Below, in pieces: positions 1 through 12,785 of a DNA stretch of 64,000 nucleotides. The position numbers and the translations under genes were made by a program. The first letter of the stretch is position 1. Each line of letters starts with the position of its first letter. A model generated the notes under the pieces. The model had not been told where the DNA came from and searched no databases. It worked only from the letters and a program-made list of their open reading frames with translations. The stretch is from contig NC_080043.1 in the NCBI RefSeq assembly GCF_012489685.1, forward strand, positions 13,882,223 through 13,946,222, written 5' to 3'. The stretch comes from Lotus japonicus. Its lineage: Eukaryota > Streptophyta > Magnoliopsida > Fabales > Fabaceae.

Positions 1-142
1 TGTCGTTCTGACAATTGTTTTGCTGACTATTTAGCTAGGAATGTCTCTACCGACGCGGGTTGTGTGTGGATAGAGGAGGTTCCTCCTAAGGTTGATGTTT
101 TTGTAACCGCAAACATTTTGACTTCTATGCCCCCAATTTAAT
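1..142 (+). mobile_element. LINE (L1-type) RNase H C-terminal remnant
   Basis: The first codons read in frame as a plant LINE RNase H tail: a Cys-Asn-x-x-Ala-Asp-x-Leu-Ala motif followed about 15 residues later by W-I-E-E-V-P-P, ending at a TAA near 140. An A-rich stretch follows (about 158-175). Only the 3' end lies in the window, so the element's length and start cannot be judged. A related but different scrap lies at 27978-28160. Confidence 0.6.
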
Positions 143-371
143 TTCATGGCAGTAACTTTAAAAAAGGAAAATACATTTTTTTTATCACATTTTTCAATTT
201 TCAACTTTTTCATCTTCAGTTTCAAAAATAAAAAAAACTTTTTCCTCTTCAACCCTCGAGCCGAAGCGTGGTGGTGGTGGTGTGCCTTGTAAGCATCCCT
301 CGGTTTGTGTTGATATCGCTGTTACTGTCACCTGAGCCAAAGCCTCAAGCAGAAGAAAGAAACAACGAGAT
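143..371 (+). other. 5' leader and proximal promoter of ATG6
   Basis: No gene is visible here. The stretch separates the LINE tail from the ATG6 start codon and must hold the ATG6 leader and core promoter, unless transcription begins inside the LINE remnant. No convincing TATA box was found. Confidence 0.35.
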
Positions 372-3300
372 ATGAAGAAGGGTCGGAGTCGGACCCTCCC
401 GGCGGATCCGAATGTCCCCCGATGGGTCTGCCAGAACTGCCGCAACTCCCTCTGCATCGTCGGCGTCGATTCTTACGCCGACAAGTTCTTCAACGACCCT
501 TCTCGCTCCGGTATTCACACTTCCTTTCTCTCAATTTAGGGGAATTCTATTGCATCCATTTTGTCTGTAAATTGCAATTATCATCATCATTATTAGGGAT
601 TGGAGATTGAATTTTATCTGGTGTGAATGTTAATTATTCAAACGGGAATTCAGCTACAATGGATCCTATTGTTATTATCATTATCGTGCATGTTTGGAAA
701 CCCTTCTGATTTTAAAGTCAAAATCAATTCTACCAAGAGCCAACTTTTGTGAGTAGCTTCTGGGTACTAGAATTGATTTCGAGAAAAATAAGCTGATCCA
801 AACATGCTAATCATCATCAGATTTTCATCATTGTACAGTGAATTGATTAGGTTTCTACCTATGATTGTTTTGGGAGTTTTTGTTGATTAGGCTCAGGGTT
901 GTTAATGGTGGATAGCGTAAAGCGGCAAGCCCAAAAAACACTATTTCGAGCGCTATTGCGGTGAATATTGGAGTAGCAGTGAACCGCTAGGGCGCTACGC
1001 TATAGGCTATTGCGCCACTATAGCACGCTATTGACAAGCCTGATGCTAATTACCATCATCATTGTACTGTGAATTGATTCTATCTATGAATTTTTTTGGG
1101 GAGTTTTTGTTGATTAGGCTAAGTTCTGTTTTAGGTGCAGCATTTTATGCTTATATTGATTAGTTTCTATTGTTGCTTATTATTGCGTTCATCTTGTGTA
1201 AATAGAAATATAAACAAAAATTTGTGATTATTCGAACGAGAATATTGTATGACTTATTCGTGGAGAGGCAATGTATGTGTTCAGGGATGCAAGGGTCATC
1301 GATTCATGGTGCCAATAGTGTGATGAGTACCACTAAAATGGACAATTCATATGTTGTGTTGCCAAAGCAAAGACCTCAAGCTCAAGGAGTGCCTCCTCGG
1401 CCTCGCGGTGATTCGTCCCAGACTGGAAAGGCAATGGAAGAGTCGTTTGTGGTTGTGTACAAGTCTGAATCTGCATCTGATGGAGGCGGGACTCACTCGT
1501 TGGCACCAGGGGCTGATCCTGGCGGCCATTTACAGCCTCATACCTCTGGATTTAATTCTACTATTACTGTCCTGACTCGGGCATTCGAGATTGCCACAAC
1601 ACAGACACAGGTTCAATACTGAAACCTGCATTTTCAATGCAGCTTATTTTGGAAAACTAATCGCTTACTTTTGGCTAGTTCATGAGAGAGTTTTTGAAAA
1701 AAATGCGGTTATTTCTCAAAATGAAAGCATATTGACTTTTGATTATTTCTTGTCAATTAGATCATAATCTGTATGTTTTACATATGTGGTTCCAGGTTGA
1801 ACAGCCTCTATGCCTTGACTGCATGAGGATTTTGTCTGATAAGCTTGATAAAGAGGTTGAAGACGTAAACAGGGACATTGAAGCATATGAAGCCTGTCTT
1901 AAACGCTTGGAGGGGGAGGCCAGAGATGTCCTCAGTGAGGCAGATTTTCTTAAGGAGAAGTTGAAGGTGCTCATCAGGTTTCCTATCTCCAATATGTGTA
2001 TTACTTTACTGTTAGATATTAAAAGTAAATTGATTTTTTTCTAATTTCTTGAGTAATAGCCCTTTTCAATCTTGAAGGTTTTAATGAATGTGTTAGCTAC
2101 AGGCCCCCAATAAGGAATTTATATGTTAAAAGAACTTAAGATAGAAGGAGAGAAGGTTAATGAATTCAATTACTTGGTTAGTTTGTTTAGGAGGGGAGAT
2201 AGTCGTTGGTCTAGAGTTTGAGGACGATATTCAATTACATTCTCAGATTTTCTTTGTTATTTCCTAATTTCTGGTTCTATCAAATTGGTTTGCAAAACTG
2301 CTTGAAATTTCAAAATCATGCCTGACATGCTTTGTTATGGAAATTTGGAGTGCTAATTTGAAATTTGATTGTACTACTGTATTTTCTATTAAAGCGAAAT
2401 CCGTGATTTATTACTTACAGATTGAAGAAGAAGAAAGAAGACTTGAAGCAGCAATTGAAGAAGCAGAGAGACAAAATACTGAAGTAAATGCTGAACTGAG
2501 GGAACTAGAGTTAAAATCAACCCGCTTTAAAGATTTAGAGGAGAGGTATATCTATTTCCTGTACCTTAACCATATTATTTTTTCAAATAAAACAATGCCA
2601 TAGCTCAAGATTCTTATAAGTCTTCACTCCACCCCACCCCCCAACTCCCAATAGAAACTTTCTATGAATATAGATAGATATTTTTCGTTGCTTCTCTGGT
2701 CTCTGTTGATGCTTGAGATGCTTGACTCAATGATTGGTTTTACTGCTCTGAATGTGTAACAGGTATTGGCATGAGTTTAATAACTTCCAGTTCCAATTAA
2801 TTTCTCATCAGGTTTGTAAGTTTTCTTGTAAACCTAACCATCTTAAGTTTTCTTTTAAAACTTACCATCATTTAAGGGAAATTATATTCTTGCAAGCCTA
2901 GTTGGTTTATGACTAAGCTAGTTTTAGTGAGTTCTAAAGGACGATTACTTCAAAGTTCATACTAAGCACAGTTTGTTATTATCAGCTTATCTACTAGTGC
3001 ACTGCCTCTACTTCTACTGCTATCTTTAATGACAAAATATAGTTGATGTAGAGGAAATAAAACTAATCACATGTACAATCATCACATGATCACACTTATG
3101 AATAAAATTTTCTTTTTGATCAGATTTTTCTCCTGTCTTATGTTTAATTTTTCATCACTTATTGAGATACTTTTGTAACAAAAAGTTTAAGAAAGTTTCT
3201 GAAAAACATCTTTGTGTCCTTTATTTTTATGACAAAATAAAATCCATGTCTGAGTGTGCAAAAATATTTCAATCAACAGGAGGAGAGAGATGCAATATTG

Positions 3301-6300
3301 GCGAAGATTGAAGTTTCACAAGCACATTTAGAATTGTTGAAGCGAACAAACGTCCTCAATGACGCCTTCCCCATTTCTCATGATGGAGAGTTTGGAACGA
3401 TTAACAATTTTCGACTTGGAAGACTCCCTAAAATTCCAGTAAGATGCCTAGCGTGTTCTATATCTGGATTTTATTTTCGGGTCAATGTGTTGTTGAGCTT
3501 AATATGCATTGATGGTGGTTTTCCCTTGGAGCTTATGCTTTTAAAATAGCTGATGTGCATATGAACAAATATTGTTTACAAGGTCACTGGTTTGAGTACT
3601 TTTTCAATAGTAACTCTTTGTTTTATGTGAACAGTGCTCAATTTTCATCTTTTGGGTTCAATTGCATATGGGCTAGTTAAGCTCATTGTGTGTGGTTGTT
3701 TGTTTTAGCATTTGATTAAGAGTTGGTGGCAATTGAATAATTTTCATGAATGCACGCATGCAACTCTACAAAGCCTAAGTTTGGTGCTCGCAGAAAATAT
3801 ATAGATTAATATTCGGTATCTACACATATCCCACTCAAGTCATCAACAAAAAGTAAATTTCTGGAGGGCAACCTATAGTTAACAATGTTTGCCATTTGAG
3901 GTGTTTAACTTGGATTATAATTTAATATGTAACCATTGTTACTAAAAATGGAAGTACATTATTGCTTTCTCTATGAAGAATGCCTAGTTCTAAAGGTAAC
4001 TGTAATGAGTAATGGATGTTGTTAAGCTTATACTATAGCTCTACTTGTTGTATTTGAAAATTCTTTTGCAACAAAGTATCAAATTTCTTTGGCTAGTGTG
4101 TCTCAAAGTGCCTTTACAATTATTATGGAACATGGATTACTGTTAGAAATCCTTAGTTAGAACCACACAACACCACAAAACCTTAGGCTTAAGGCAATGG
4201 GTGTGTGTGTTCTTTATTATATATGCACTTGTGCACTTGCTAATCTTGGCAATGTGGGACTTCTTTGAGTTACCACTTCATTATCTCTATTACTCCCCCT
4301 CAATTGGGACTCCATTTTTTTTTTTTTTTTGCCTGTGCCTTGCACTCCAGCGGGAACATCAGTGGTCGTCGGACTTGTGCTCCTTCGTCTGAGTCTGCCT
4401 TTCGACTTTCTTTGTCTGGGCTAGTACTCTAGTGGGAGCATCGGAGTTCCTTGGACTTGTGCTCCTTCGTCTGAGTCTGAGGCCTTGGCTTGCGCAAATG
4501 GGACTGCCATTTTTGCTTTTATTTTTTCTCGGATTTTTACTTTTTTTTTCGTTTTTTTTTTTTTTTTTTGGGAAGCGGAAGTCATGGCTTGGATCAGACC
4601 AGCTCTGATACCATGTTAGAAATCCTTAGTTAGAACCACACAACACCACAAAACCTTAGGCTTAAGGCAATGGGTGTGTGTGTTCTTTATTATATATGCA
4701 CTTGTGCACTTGCTAATCTTGGCAATGTGGGACTTCTTTGAGTTACCACTTCATTATCTCTATTAATTACTAATCAGTGGTATGATTCTTTTGCACACTC
4801 TTATTTTGCTATGTCTGTTCATAAAGTATAATGTTGTAACTGCATATATCCTTCTCATTTCATGATTTGAATCTGAAGATGTAGTTATAATTTTTTATCC
4901 TTGAGAATTTTCTCTCCTGTAGTTCTTAATCTTGTATCCTTATTCTTGCAAGTCGGAATATATAAGTTTTATTTTTTTTTGAAATGCTTAGGTTGAATGG
5001 GATGAGATAAATGCTGCTTGGGGTCAAGCTTGCCTTCTCCTTCATACAATGTGCCAGTATTTCCGACCAAAGTTTCAGTATCCTTTTTCCCACTAAGCAT
5101 ATAAGATTAATATTTATTATTGTGAATTTAGTAGATTATAGGTGCCATCACTGAAAAGGAAGAACTCTGATCTTATACTTCTTCTCTGATATACTCTCCT
5201 AATTGAAGGTCTATTCCTATCAGTAGAACTTCTCTTTAACATCTCCATATAATAAAGCAGTCATGCCTTTGTGAACCCAGTTCAAAACAGAATTTTATAT
5301 TTTATGGTGGGTGTGCTAAATGCTTGAGAAACCAAGTTATGGTAATTGGAATCATACGCTAATTAGAGCTCCCCCCCCCCCTCTCTTTTGAGTGATATAT
5401 GCCCAAGGAAAACATCACAAGCAATGATTTTAAGGAGACATGCTTTTGTCTTCATAGACATGCATAATTACTAGTTAAAATCTTGTAAGGAATTCAAGCC
5501 AAAGTTTAGCTAGTATTGCCTCTTGTGCTGAATTGTACTAAAAGGACATTGTCTAATTCAAATTTATGATTTTCTTGATAATGTCTAGAAGGGTGTCGTG
5601 ATAGAGAATCTATTTTCTGATCACAGATGGTTTCGAAGGATTCTTGTCCTCATTTTATGTGATTTTATTATTCTATAAAAGATAGCACAAGATAGTTTTT
5701 AGTTGAATCAAAATTTTATAGCAAACTGAAACTTGAAAGATTAAATTTTGTTTTATGTTGCAAGCTAACTTTTCATGTTAATTTCACTTTAATTTGACAT
5801 AATTTATTGGAACAACTTGTAACATATCCTTAACTAATTACCTTTTAGATATCGAATAAAAATTATTCCTCTGGGTAGCTACCCTCGGATCACAGACAGC
5901 AGCAACAGTAGCTATGAGCTGTAAGTATGCTTCATTGTCTGGTTTTTGTGTTTGTATATGTGTTTGTCATTTCTGGCTTTATTTGGAAAATGTGGCTAAA
6001 GTTAAGACAAATCCGAAGCATGATGTGTGGAGGAAAATCAGATGGTTGGTACCAATTTACAATTGTCTACCATTTATTTTCGATAAGTTTGGAGCTGCAA
6101 TGGTGCTTTTATAATATTCCAGGCCATGCTATTGCTCTTGGCTCTGGCTTTTGAATCTGTGGTGAGATTGTGGTTGGTGTTTTGAAAAGTTCTGCATGAA
6201 ATAATTTAATAAACTTGCTGCCTTTGGATTTGTTCTTAAACTTATCAACTGTGTCATGATTAGAGAATGTTATGGTTATGCAGGTTTGGTCCAGTTAACT

Positions 6301-6803
6301 TGTTCTGGAGTACGCGCTATGACAAAGCAATGACATTGTTCTTAGCATGCCTCAAGGATTTTGCAGAATTTGCCAAATCTAAGGATCAAGAGAATAATAT
6401 ACCACCTGAGAAATGTTTCAAATTACCTTATAAGTAAGTATTACTGCACATAATACAGTGTGAGTATTTGTTTACATTGGATAAACAGAAATTGTAATGG
6501 AAGTCTGACTATCATGTATTAGTTTGTAGCACTTAAAATGACAAATACTTTGGGCTGGTTTGTAGGATTGATAATGACAAAGTGGAAAACAATTCCATCA
6601 CTCAAAGCTTCAATAAGCAGGAAAATTGGACTAAAGCTCTCAAGTACACTCTTTGCAATTTGAAATGGGCTCTTTATTGGTTTGTTGGAAATACGAATTT
6701 CCAGCCTCTTTCAACGATGGTATCTTCACATGCTGAAGTTCCAGCTGTAGGATCTTTGCACACGAAGCGTGGTACTGAAACCAAGTCTGAATCTCGAAAC
6801 TGA
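372..6803 (+). CDS. ATG6: ATG6 / Beclin-1 (VPS30), autophagy and PI3K-complex subunit
   Basis: Ten exons: 372-510, 1285-1610, 1796-1966, 2421-2545, 2763-2811, 3280-3438, 4992-5077, 5849-5920, 6284-6433, 6566-6803. All introns are GT-AG, and the sum is 1515 nt (504 aa), close to Arabidopsis ATG6. The N-terminus has a paired-Cys motif ([11 protein letters not shown]) typical of plant ATG6. The middle (exons 3-4) is Glu/Lys/Leu-rich coiled coil with a second C-x-x-C (LCLDC). The C-terminal part is the globular autophagy domain, with [12 protein letters not shown], the LGSYPRI segment, and the aromatic stretch near [15 protein letters not shown]. In the family this protein joins VPS34 and VPS15 to make PI3P for autophagosome formation and vacuolar sorting. 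Introns 1 and 6 carry transposons, but the reading frame is intact. The start codon is the first ATG and matches the family N-terminus. Confidence 0.95.
894..1042. mobile_element. Degenerate hAT-type MITE in ATG6 intron 1
   Basis: Imperfect terminal inverted repeats: CAGGGTTGTTAATGG at the left, and the right end is the complement of CAGGCTTGTCAATAG. The interior is rich in GCGCTA/TAGCGC palindromes. The intact relative at 25086-25226 has the same ends and interior vocabulary. No matching target duplication is visible, so this looks like an older copy. The intron sequence on each side (about 823-893 and 1052-1126) is itself an imperfect direct repeat. Confidence 0.5.
4136..4770 (-). mobile_element. 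Miniature LTR retrotransposon (TRIM-like) in ATG6 intron 6
   Basis: Two identical 152-bp direct repeats (4141-4292 and 4614-4765) flank a non-coding 321-bp interior. A 5-bp target duplication, ATTAC, sits at 4136-4140 and 4766-4770. Next to the right repeat, GCTCTGATACCA (4604-4615) is the complement of the initiator-Met tRNA primer site TGGTATCAGAGC. Next to the left repeat, CTCCCCCTC is the complement of a purine tract. Both place the element in minus orientation. The repeats run TG...TA on the plus strand rather than TG...CA. Identical repeats imply recent insertion. There is no coding capacity, so it must have been moved in trans. Confidence 0.85.
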
Positions 6804-7301
6804 ATATATCATAGGATTTAGGTAACAAAGAAATGTGTACAGGTTAATGTCAGCAGGACAATTATAAGGCAGATTATTAGGCCTATTGTAACCATTATTT
6901 GATTTAATATGTATTTATTGTGTTATAGCTATTATATTTACCTGCTGTAATTAGATTTAACTTTCATCTCTCTTGTAACTATAAAAATTGATGTCTATTT
7001 AAGAAAGAGTCATAGAGTTACTTTCAAAAAAAAGAGTCCTAGAGTTTGCCAAAACAGATTTCTTAATTCTATCTTGTCATCTTCAAATCTTTGACATGGT
7101 GTCACAGCTTCAACTCTGAGCCGTGGTAAAATCTATTATATTAGTATTCTTGTACTTAGCAGATTCTTTAGAACTTCTGGGTTCTTGGCTCCTTTTAAGT
7201 GACATCATAACTCCATCTTTTTTAGCATTCTTGTACTTGGCAGGTCTTTAAATCACTCTAGTGATAGGTGGACCAATAATATTTAAGATAAGTGATCACT
7301 T

Positions 7302-7625
7302 AGAGCATCTCCAATGCAAGGTTCTTAGTTCTAATTTTCTAGTTAAGAACTAAGAACTTCTTAACCACCGAAGGAGATGACATGAAGTTCTTAGTTCTTA
7401 CAAATAAGAACTAGGTTCTTATATAAGAAATTTTACTTTTTGAGTTCTTAGCATAAAAAATTATTATTATTTTCTCTCATTCATTTACTCTAAGTATTGA
7501 ATTAGCATTTAAATTTAAATCTAAATTATATAGAAATAAAAAATATTAATATAATGGTATTGGGAGATCAGATGAATAGTGCCAAGAACTAAGAAATCAT
7601 GGTTTGAGCAAAATCTGCAAAAATA
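7302..7625. mobile_element. Truncated MITE, Harbinger-like end
   Basis: The left end reads TTA then GAGCATCTCCAATGCAAGG, the common plant PIF/Harbinger-type MITE terminus. The interior repeats the motif AAGAACTAAGAAC in both orientations. The segment near 7590-7620 resembles the right part of the larger element at 12939-14428, but no clean complementary right end was found. Confidence 0.45.
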
Positions 7626-7769
7626 TCATTAGTCCACCTACTAGGACTATAATGATTTAACCTAAATTTTTCTAGATAAGCCAAAAAAAAAAGTTCGGAT
7701 ATGTCACCTTCAATTCAATTTGAATTAATTCAGGCTTAAAAATACTAGTAATACTCTATTTCTACATCT

Positions 7770-7990
7770 TTTTTCAAGAATCTCTTATTCATTAGTTAAA
7801 TTTTAAGTGAAATCCACTAAAAATATGAGACCTACGTGAATTTAAGCGGGTTAATGAAAAATGTTGAAGAGAGTACTAATTCTTTTTTCGAAAATCTCTT
7901 ATTCATTAGTTAAAATTCAAGTGAGATCCACTAAGAATATGAGACCTACACGAATTTAAGCCGGTTAATGAAAAATGTTAAAGAGAGTGT
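7770..7990. repeat. Tandem duplication, about 114-bp period, two copies
   Basis: TCTCTTATTCATTAGTTAAA begins at 7781 and recurs with few changes at 7895. Each copy continues through a shared segment containing GAGACCTAC and GGTTAATGAAAAATGTT. It lies between ATG6 and the annexin cluster, is non-coding, and probably derives from a transposon terminus. Confidence 0.65.
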
Positions 7991-8397
7991 TGCTAGCGCT
8001 TCTCATCGGTGATCTCATACCTGAAGAATATCCACACATATCAATCAAGTTACTTTGAATTGATAAAGAAAAACAGAGCCAGAAAAGTAAAGTAACTGTA
8101 ATTATAATACACGGAAAAGAAGAGAATCCTACATCATCATCTGTGCCATATGTTGTTCATGCAAACACAAAGGAACAAAAAACACCTCAGCAAACACGAT
8201 ACATCACCCTTACCTTCACGCATTCCTTCCATTCCATGCAAAATTCAACAAGGCCAGCTTTGCTTTCCCTTATTTTCTGTAGAAAACGTTCTTTACAGTA
8301 CATTGTTTTCCCTTAATTAAAAAAAAAGCAATTTTCTTTTGTTACACATGATAATCCTGAGAGTTGAAGGCGTTACCTCCAAGGGAGAGGAAAGCAC

Positions 8398-8403
8398 TAT
8401 AAA
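8398..8403 (+). promoter_or_regulatory. TATA box upstream of the orphan annexin exon
   Basis: CACTATAAATTG lies 80-85 bp before the ATG at 8483, a normal plant spacing for a TATA box plus a short leader. Its survival argues that the orphan first exon may still have a working promoter. Confidence 0.45.
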
Positions 8404-8482
8404 TTGTCACCTAGTTGTGTCCACTATCACACATTGCTAGTTAAGATTAAGCGAGAAAAGGAAAGGTTAACCAAACACTGCA

Positions 8483-8555
8483 ATGGCCACTCTTGTTGCT
8501 CCTAACCAAATTTCTGCTGCTGAAGATGCTCAGGCTCTGAGACAGGCTTTCAAAG
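8483..8555 (+). pseudogene. Orphan annexin first exon (remnant or alternative exon 1)
   Basis: ATG followed by 24 codons plus one base, ending AAAG before GTTTAATTC. This 73-nt exon has the same length and phase as exon 1 of the two complete annexins (9569-9641 and 16210-16282). It encodes MATLVAPNQISAAEDAQALR, closely matching their MATLIAP start. No second exon of this copy is seen before the next annexin begins at 9569. It is either what remains of a third tandem gene or an upstream alternative first exon that could splice in phase to the exon at 9861. Confidence 0.7.
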
Positions 8556-9568
8556 GTTTAATTCAAATCAATGCACTTTTTTATTTTTGTCTGACTTTTA
8601 TTTGATTAATTATAACTAATGCTGAATGTGATTATAAACTTTGTTTACCCTTCTTGTGCTGCATCCTGTGGTTTTTTTTTTTGTTCTCAGTTTGTTTGAG
8701 CTACTTAAAAAACTTGAATCTTTGTAGTTGTTGAGTCACTGACCCTGACTCCAAGTGACAGGCAGAGAAGTCTACGATATGTTGACAAATATACAAGGAA
8801 TCCAAAAATTTCTGACACTGCTATATTTTTTAAATTTCTAATATAAGGTTTTATTTACAGTTCACGAGATTGATTTATTTCTTTTTATTTATTTACCAAT
8901 TTAATTATATTTTTCTTCTCAAATATAAATAGTTATTGTTCAATTAGCAAACACCAGAAAAATATGACACAGACAGTCATGACAATGTCTAAACTCTTTT
9001 CAAGTTTCCTATAGCCTTGTAAGAAACTGAAGTCTCTTTTAAGGGCATTTCTTTTCTTTTTTTTATTGTAAAAGAATTCCTGATTGATAAGTATGTTCAA
9101 TAGAGCACAAAAGTTAAGAAAAAAAATAGAAAGCTAGCATTAGGAAAGTATATTGAGTTTTATTTCTGCAATGTTATCTTAGTGTGAATGCAAAGTTTTT
9201 TGATGTGAATTAAAATATTGATTGCTAAAGTACAAATTTATTGATTCTACCTAGGATATGCATTATGCAGTGTGAATGTAAATCTGCCTGGAATATATTC
9301 TGTTCAATTTCTATGAAAACATCAAGGATATGGTTTAAATTCAAATTCCAAGACCTTGGTATTGATTACTGATCAAATAGTGTAAAGTAAAAAACAACTT
9401 AGTACTACCAATACAGATACTACAAAATCTTCTTCCTAGGCATTACTCTGAACAAACTCGGAAGCAGTAAAGGTATAGCACTATAGATTGCTCAATTAGA
9501 TTATATATAGAAGTGATTTTAAGCAAAACTTCATAACCAGAACCACAGTAGTGAAAATATATTGAACT

Positions 9569-11845
9569 ATGGCTACCCTTATTGCTCCCAGTAACCATTC
9601 CCCAGTTGAGGATGCAGAAGCTATCCGAAACGCTTTCAAAGGTTACATTATTTATTTGGCTTATTTCTTATAAATTTGTTTCATTTCAATTACGTGTTAT
9701 GCTATACCCTCCTATGAATCTTTCTCCAAATCTTATAGTACAGAAAGTAAATTTTGAAGTTCTACTTTTATGATAATTGATCAACATGTTGACATATATG
9801 TTATCTTTTATGCTAAGTTCTGAAATCGATCGTAGTACTTAATAGTTTTCAACTTTGAAGGATGGGGAGCTGATGACAAGGCCATAATAGCAATACTGGG
9901 TCATAGAAATGTTTATCAGAGGCAGGAAATCAGAAAAGCTTATGAGGAGCTTTTCCAAGAGGATCTCATCAAGCGCCTTGAATCTGAGATCTCTGGTGAC
10001 TTTGAGGTACCATTAATCATGATTTTACCAGTTAATTTCATATATTTTTTTGTAGAATCTCATATGTATGAAATAATGGGATCTCTCTGTATATATAAAT
10101 CAGAGAGCTATGTTCCGGTGGATGTTGGAACCTGCAGACCGTGATGCTGTTTTGGCCAATGTAGCAATCAGGAATGGCAACAAAGACTACCATGCGGTTG
10201 CTGAAATTGCTTGTGTCCTATCAGCTGAGGAACTCTTGGCGGTGAGGCGTGCCTATCACAACCGCTACAAGCGTTCCTTGGAAGAAGATGTGGCTGCTCA
10301 TACCACTGGCCTTCATCGCCAGGTAAGTCATTCTTTATGATCATTGAATAAAGTTCATTGCTGAAATTTTTTAGGTGTTAAAATAGTCTATGTAATATAG
10401 GGCTTTAAATTGCAGTCCCAATTTCGACCGCATTGTGGAATTGAGGGCAGATAATATTTACAATATTATCTAAAGGAAGACTATCTAAATCTAAGATTGA
10501 TAAGAATATGACACAATTTGATCATATAGTCAATTCCATGTGAAAAGACCTTATGATATGTTTGCGTATCTGTTAGCATTAGTGCAAACAGACATCACGT
10601 ACACAAAAGTGAATGAAACTCTTCTTATAGATTAGGATGAAAGTCTTTTCATGTTGCAGTTAACTAGTATCCAAACACACACTTGATGAACTAATGGTTT
10701 GAGTATGCTTGATTTTGTGCAGCTTTTGGTTGGATTGGTGACCTCATTTAGGTATGAGGGTGATGAGATCAATGCAAAATTGGCACAAACTGAAGCTAAC
10801 ATTCTTCATGAAGCTGTCCAGGAGAAGAAAGGAATCTATGAAGAAGTCATCAGGATCCTTACCACCAGGAGCAAGACACAACTTGTGGCAACTTTCAACC
10901 GCTACAAAGATGAGCATGGCATCTCCATCAGTAAGGTACCAAACGAAAGAGCCTTTTCCCTTTTCTCTGATTTTCCTTGTTCCTAAAAAACATTGTATTT
11001 TTAATTTATGATATTTGATCCAAAATAATTGAAAAGAGAGGATATATTAAACTTCTTTTATATCATATCTGCAGAAATTGTTGGATGAAACATCTGATGA
11101 CTTCCAGAAGACAATGCACACAGCTATTCGTTGCATCAATGACCATAAGAAATACTATGAGAAGGTCAGATTCTCTCTTTCAGCAAGTGTGAAACAACAT
11201 TTAGAAAAGTGTAATGTTATTTGCAATCTAGAAAAATTACATTTTCATGAAAGCATCTTAATTTACTCCAGTCTTCTAAACTTTAACTGAATGCAACTCA
11301 AATGGAATGTTTTTTTCTTTCTTTCTATGATCCATATAATCTTTACAAACTTTTTTGTTTTTGTTGGATTATTGCATCCCGTTCCTCACATTGTGAATAC
11401 TCAAATCCACCTTATAACATGTTTGGAAAATCATTCTACTCCCACATTAGTACATAATTGATATAAATTTTGAGAAGCTGCTCCTTGTAGCTTCTAAGAA
11501 AAAAAATCTATTCTGGCTCATTAGAATCAAAACCAAACACACTTATTCTTAATATTTAAAATTTAACTCAACAATTACAATGTTCTCCATGATAGAATCC
11601 AACATAATTGCTTACAATGAAAATTGTCTATTCAAATATAGGTTCTGCGCAATGCGATCAAGAAATTTGGAACTGATGAGGATGGACTGAGCCGTGTGAT
11701 CGTGACAAGGGCTGAGAAGGATCTGAGGGAGATTCAAGAACTCTACTACAAGAGAAACAGTGTTCACCTTGAAGATGCAATCTCCAAGGAAATCTCAGGG
11801 GACTACAAGAAGTTCATCCTCACTGTGTTGGGAAAACAAGACTAA
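9569..11845 (+). CDS. Annexin, RJ4/D5-like plant annexin (first complete copy)
   Basis: Six exons: 9569-9641, 9861-10006, 10104-10322, 10723-10935, 11075-11164, 11642-11845; 945 nt, 314 aa, the usual annexin length. Four annexin repeats can be traced. Repeat I starts [16 protein letters not shown], repeat [10 protein letters not shown], repeat [16 protein letters not shown] with [14 protein letters not shown], and repeat [22 protein letters not shown]. The Ca2+-binding G-x-GTD signature is kept in repeat IV but altered to G-W-G-A-D in repeat I. Family role: Ca2+-dependent binding of acidic phospholipids, acting in membrane traffic and Ca2+ signalling. Exon lengths are identical to those of the neighbour at 16210, showing tandem duplication. 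Confidence 0.93.
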
Positions 11846-12604
11846 AGTGCTTGCTATGGGGGCATATCTAGTAGTGGGTTTGGGTCATGTTGGTTTCTGG
11901 TAGTGTAATTTCATTGGGATAATTTTTCAGTGTCTGTTTTATTGAGTCTTTATCTCTGTTATCCTTGTTGCTAGTCACAACTTGAACTTCTATCTTATGC
12001 TGTTCCATTTGGGTTATTTTGGTATGCTGTTTCATTTGGGTTCTGTTGGTATGATATCTAAGTTAAGTTTCATGTGTACTTTTGTGTTCATGGGTTCTAA
12101 ATGTTATTTTGAGTTTCATATAATATGAGTTTTTAATTTGATATTCAAATATTTAGCATTTGCTACTTTATTTTTTTTTATTTTTAAAAAAGCTTGCAGT
12201 TAGTATTTTATATTTAAATTTTTTCTAGATACAAAATAAACCAAAACATATGTATAATCCTATGTGGTGTAATAAATAAACAATTTGAATTTTAATAATT
12301 ATACTTGTTAATTTTATTTGCTTTTTTATTGCAATATTCACCTGCACTTTTTAAAAATATATGTCTATTAGTAAAGTATAATAATTGAATGTAACTGAAA
12401 AGTAATTCATTTAACATTATCTCATGATATTTTTTTTTGTTACAAGAGGAAGAGCATGATATTTCTTTTGAAAAAATCTCTCAATATTTTTAATTTATAC
12501 ACACTTTTATTCAACTTAAAACTCTCAATTATCTTATTCAAATTTTATTAAATTTATTAATTTTTAACCTTCAAAAATATTTTGATATCCAATCTATCAT
12601 AAAT
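11846..12604. other. AT-rich intergenic stretch downstream of the first annexin
   Basis: It contains the annexin 3' untranslated region (about 11846-12120), then very AT-rich DNA with no gene, no clear inverted repeat and no recognisable transposon end. Confidence 0.4.
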
Positions 12605-12785
12605 GCTACGAATGGTTGTTGGTTCAAGTAGTACAAGTTTAATTTTTTTTAAGCAATAGTTCGAGTTCGAGTCTTATGTATGAGAAAAAAACTCTCACCA
12701 GAAGAGCTAACCTCACTAGAATGTGAATGTTTCCGACTCAAAATATGTTTCCTCTTATGGTGGATGATACATGTGTGAACAAAAT
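12605..12785 (+). mobile_element. SINE-like tRNA-derived repeat
   Basis: A box-A-like GGTTCAAGTAGTACAAG near 12621 is followed about 40 bp later by a box-B-like AGTTCGAGTCT near 12665. Then come AAAAAAACTCTC and GAGCTAACC, a layout seen in plant tRNA-related SINEs. Sequences of similar wording occur at 19338-19470 and 30095-30245. No target duplication could be fixed. Confidence 0.4.

Noticed and set aside
4201..4392. A hydrophobic 63-codon frame in ATG6 intron 6
   Set aside because: It lies within the TRIM-like element's left repeat and interior and is not a gene.
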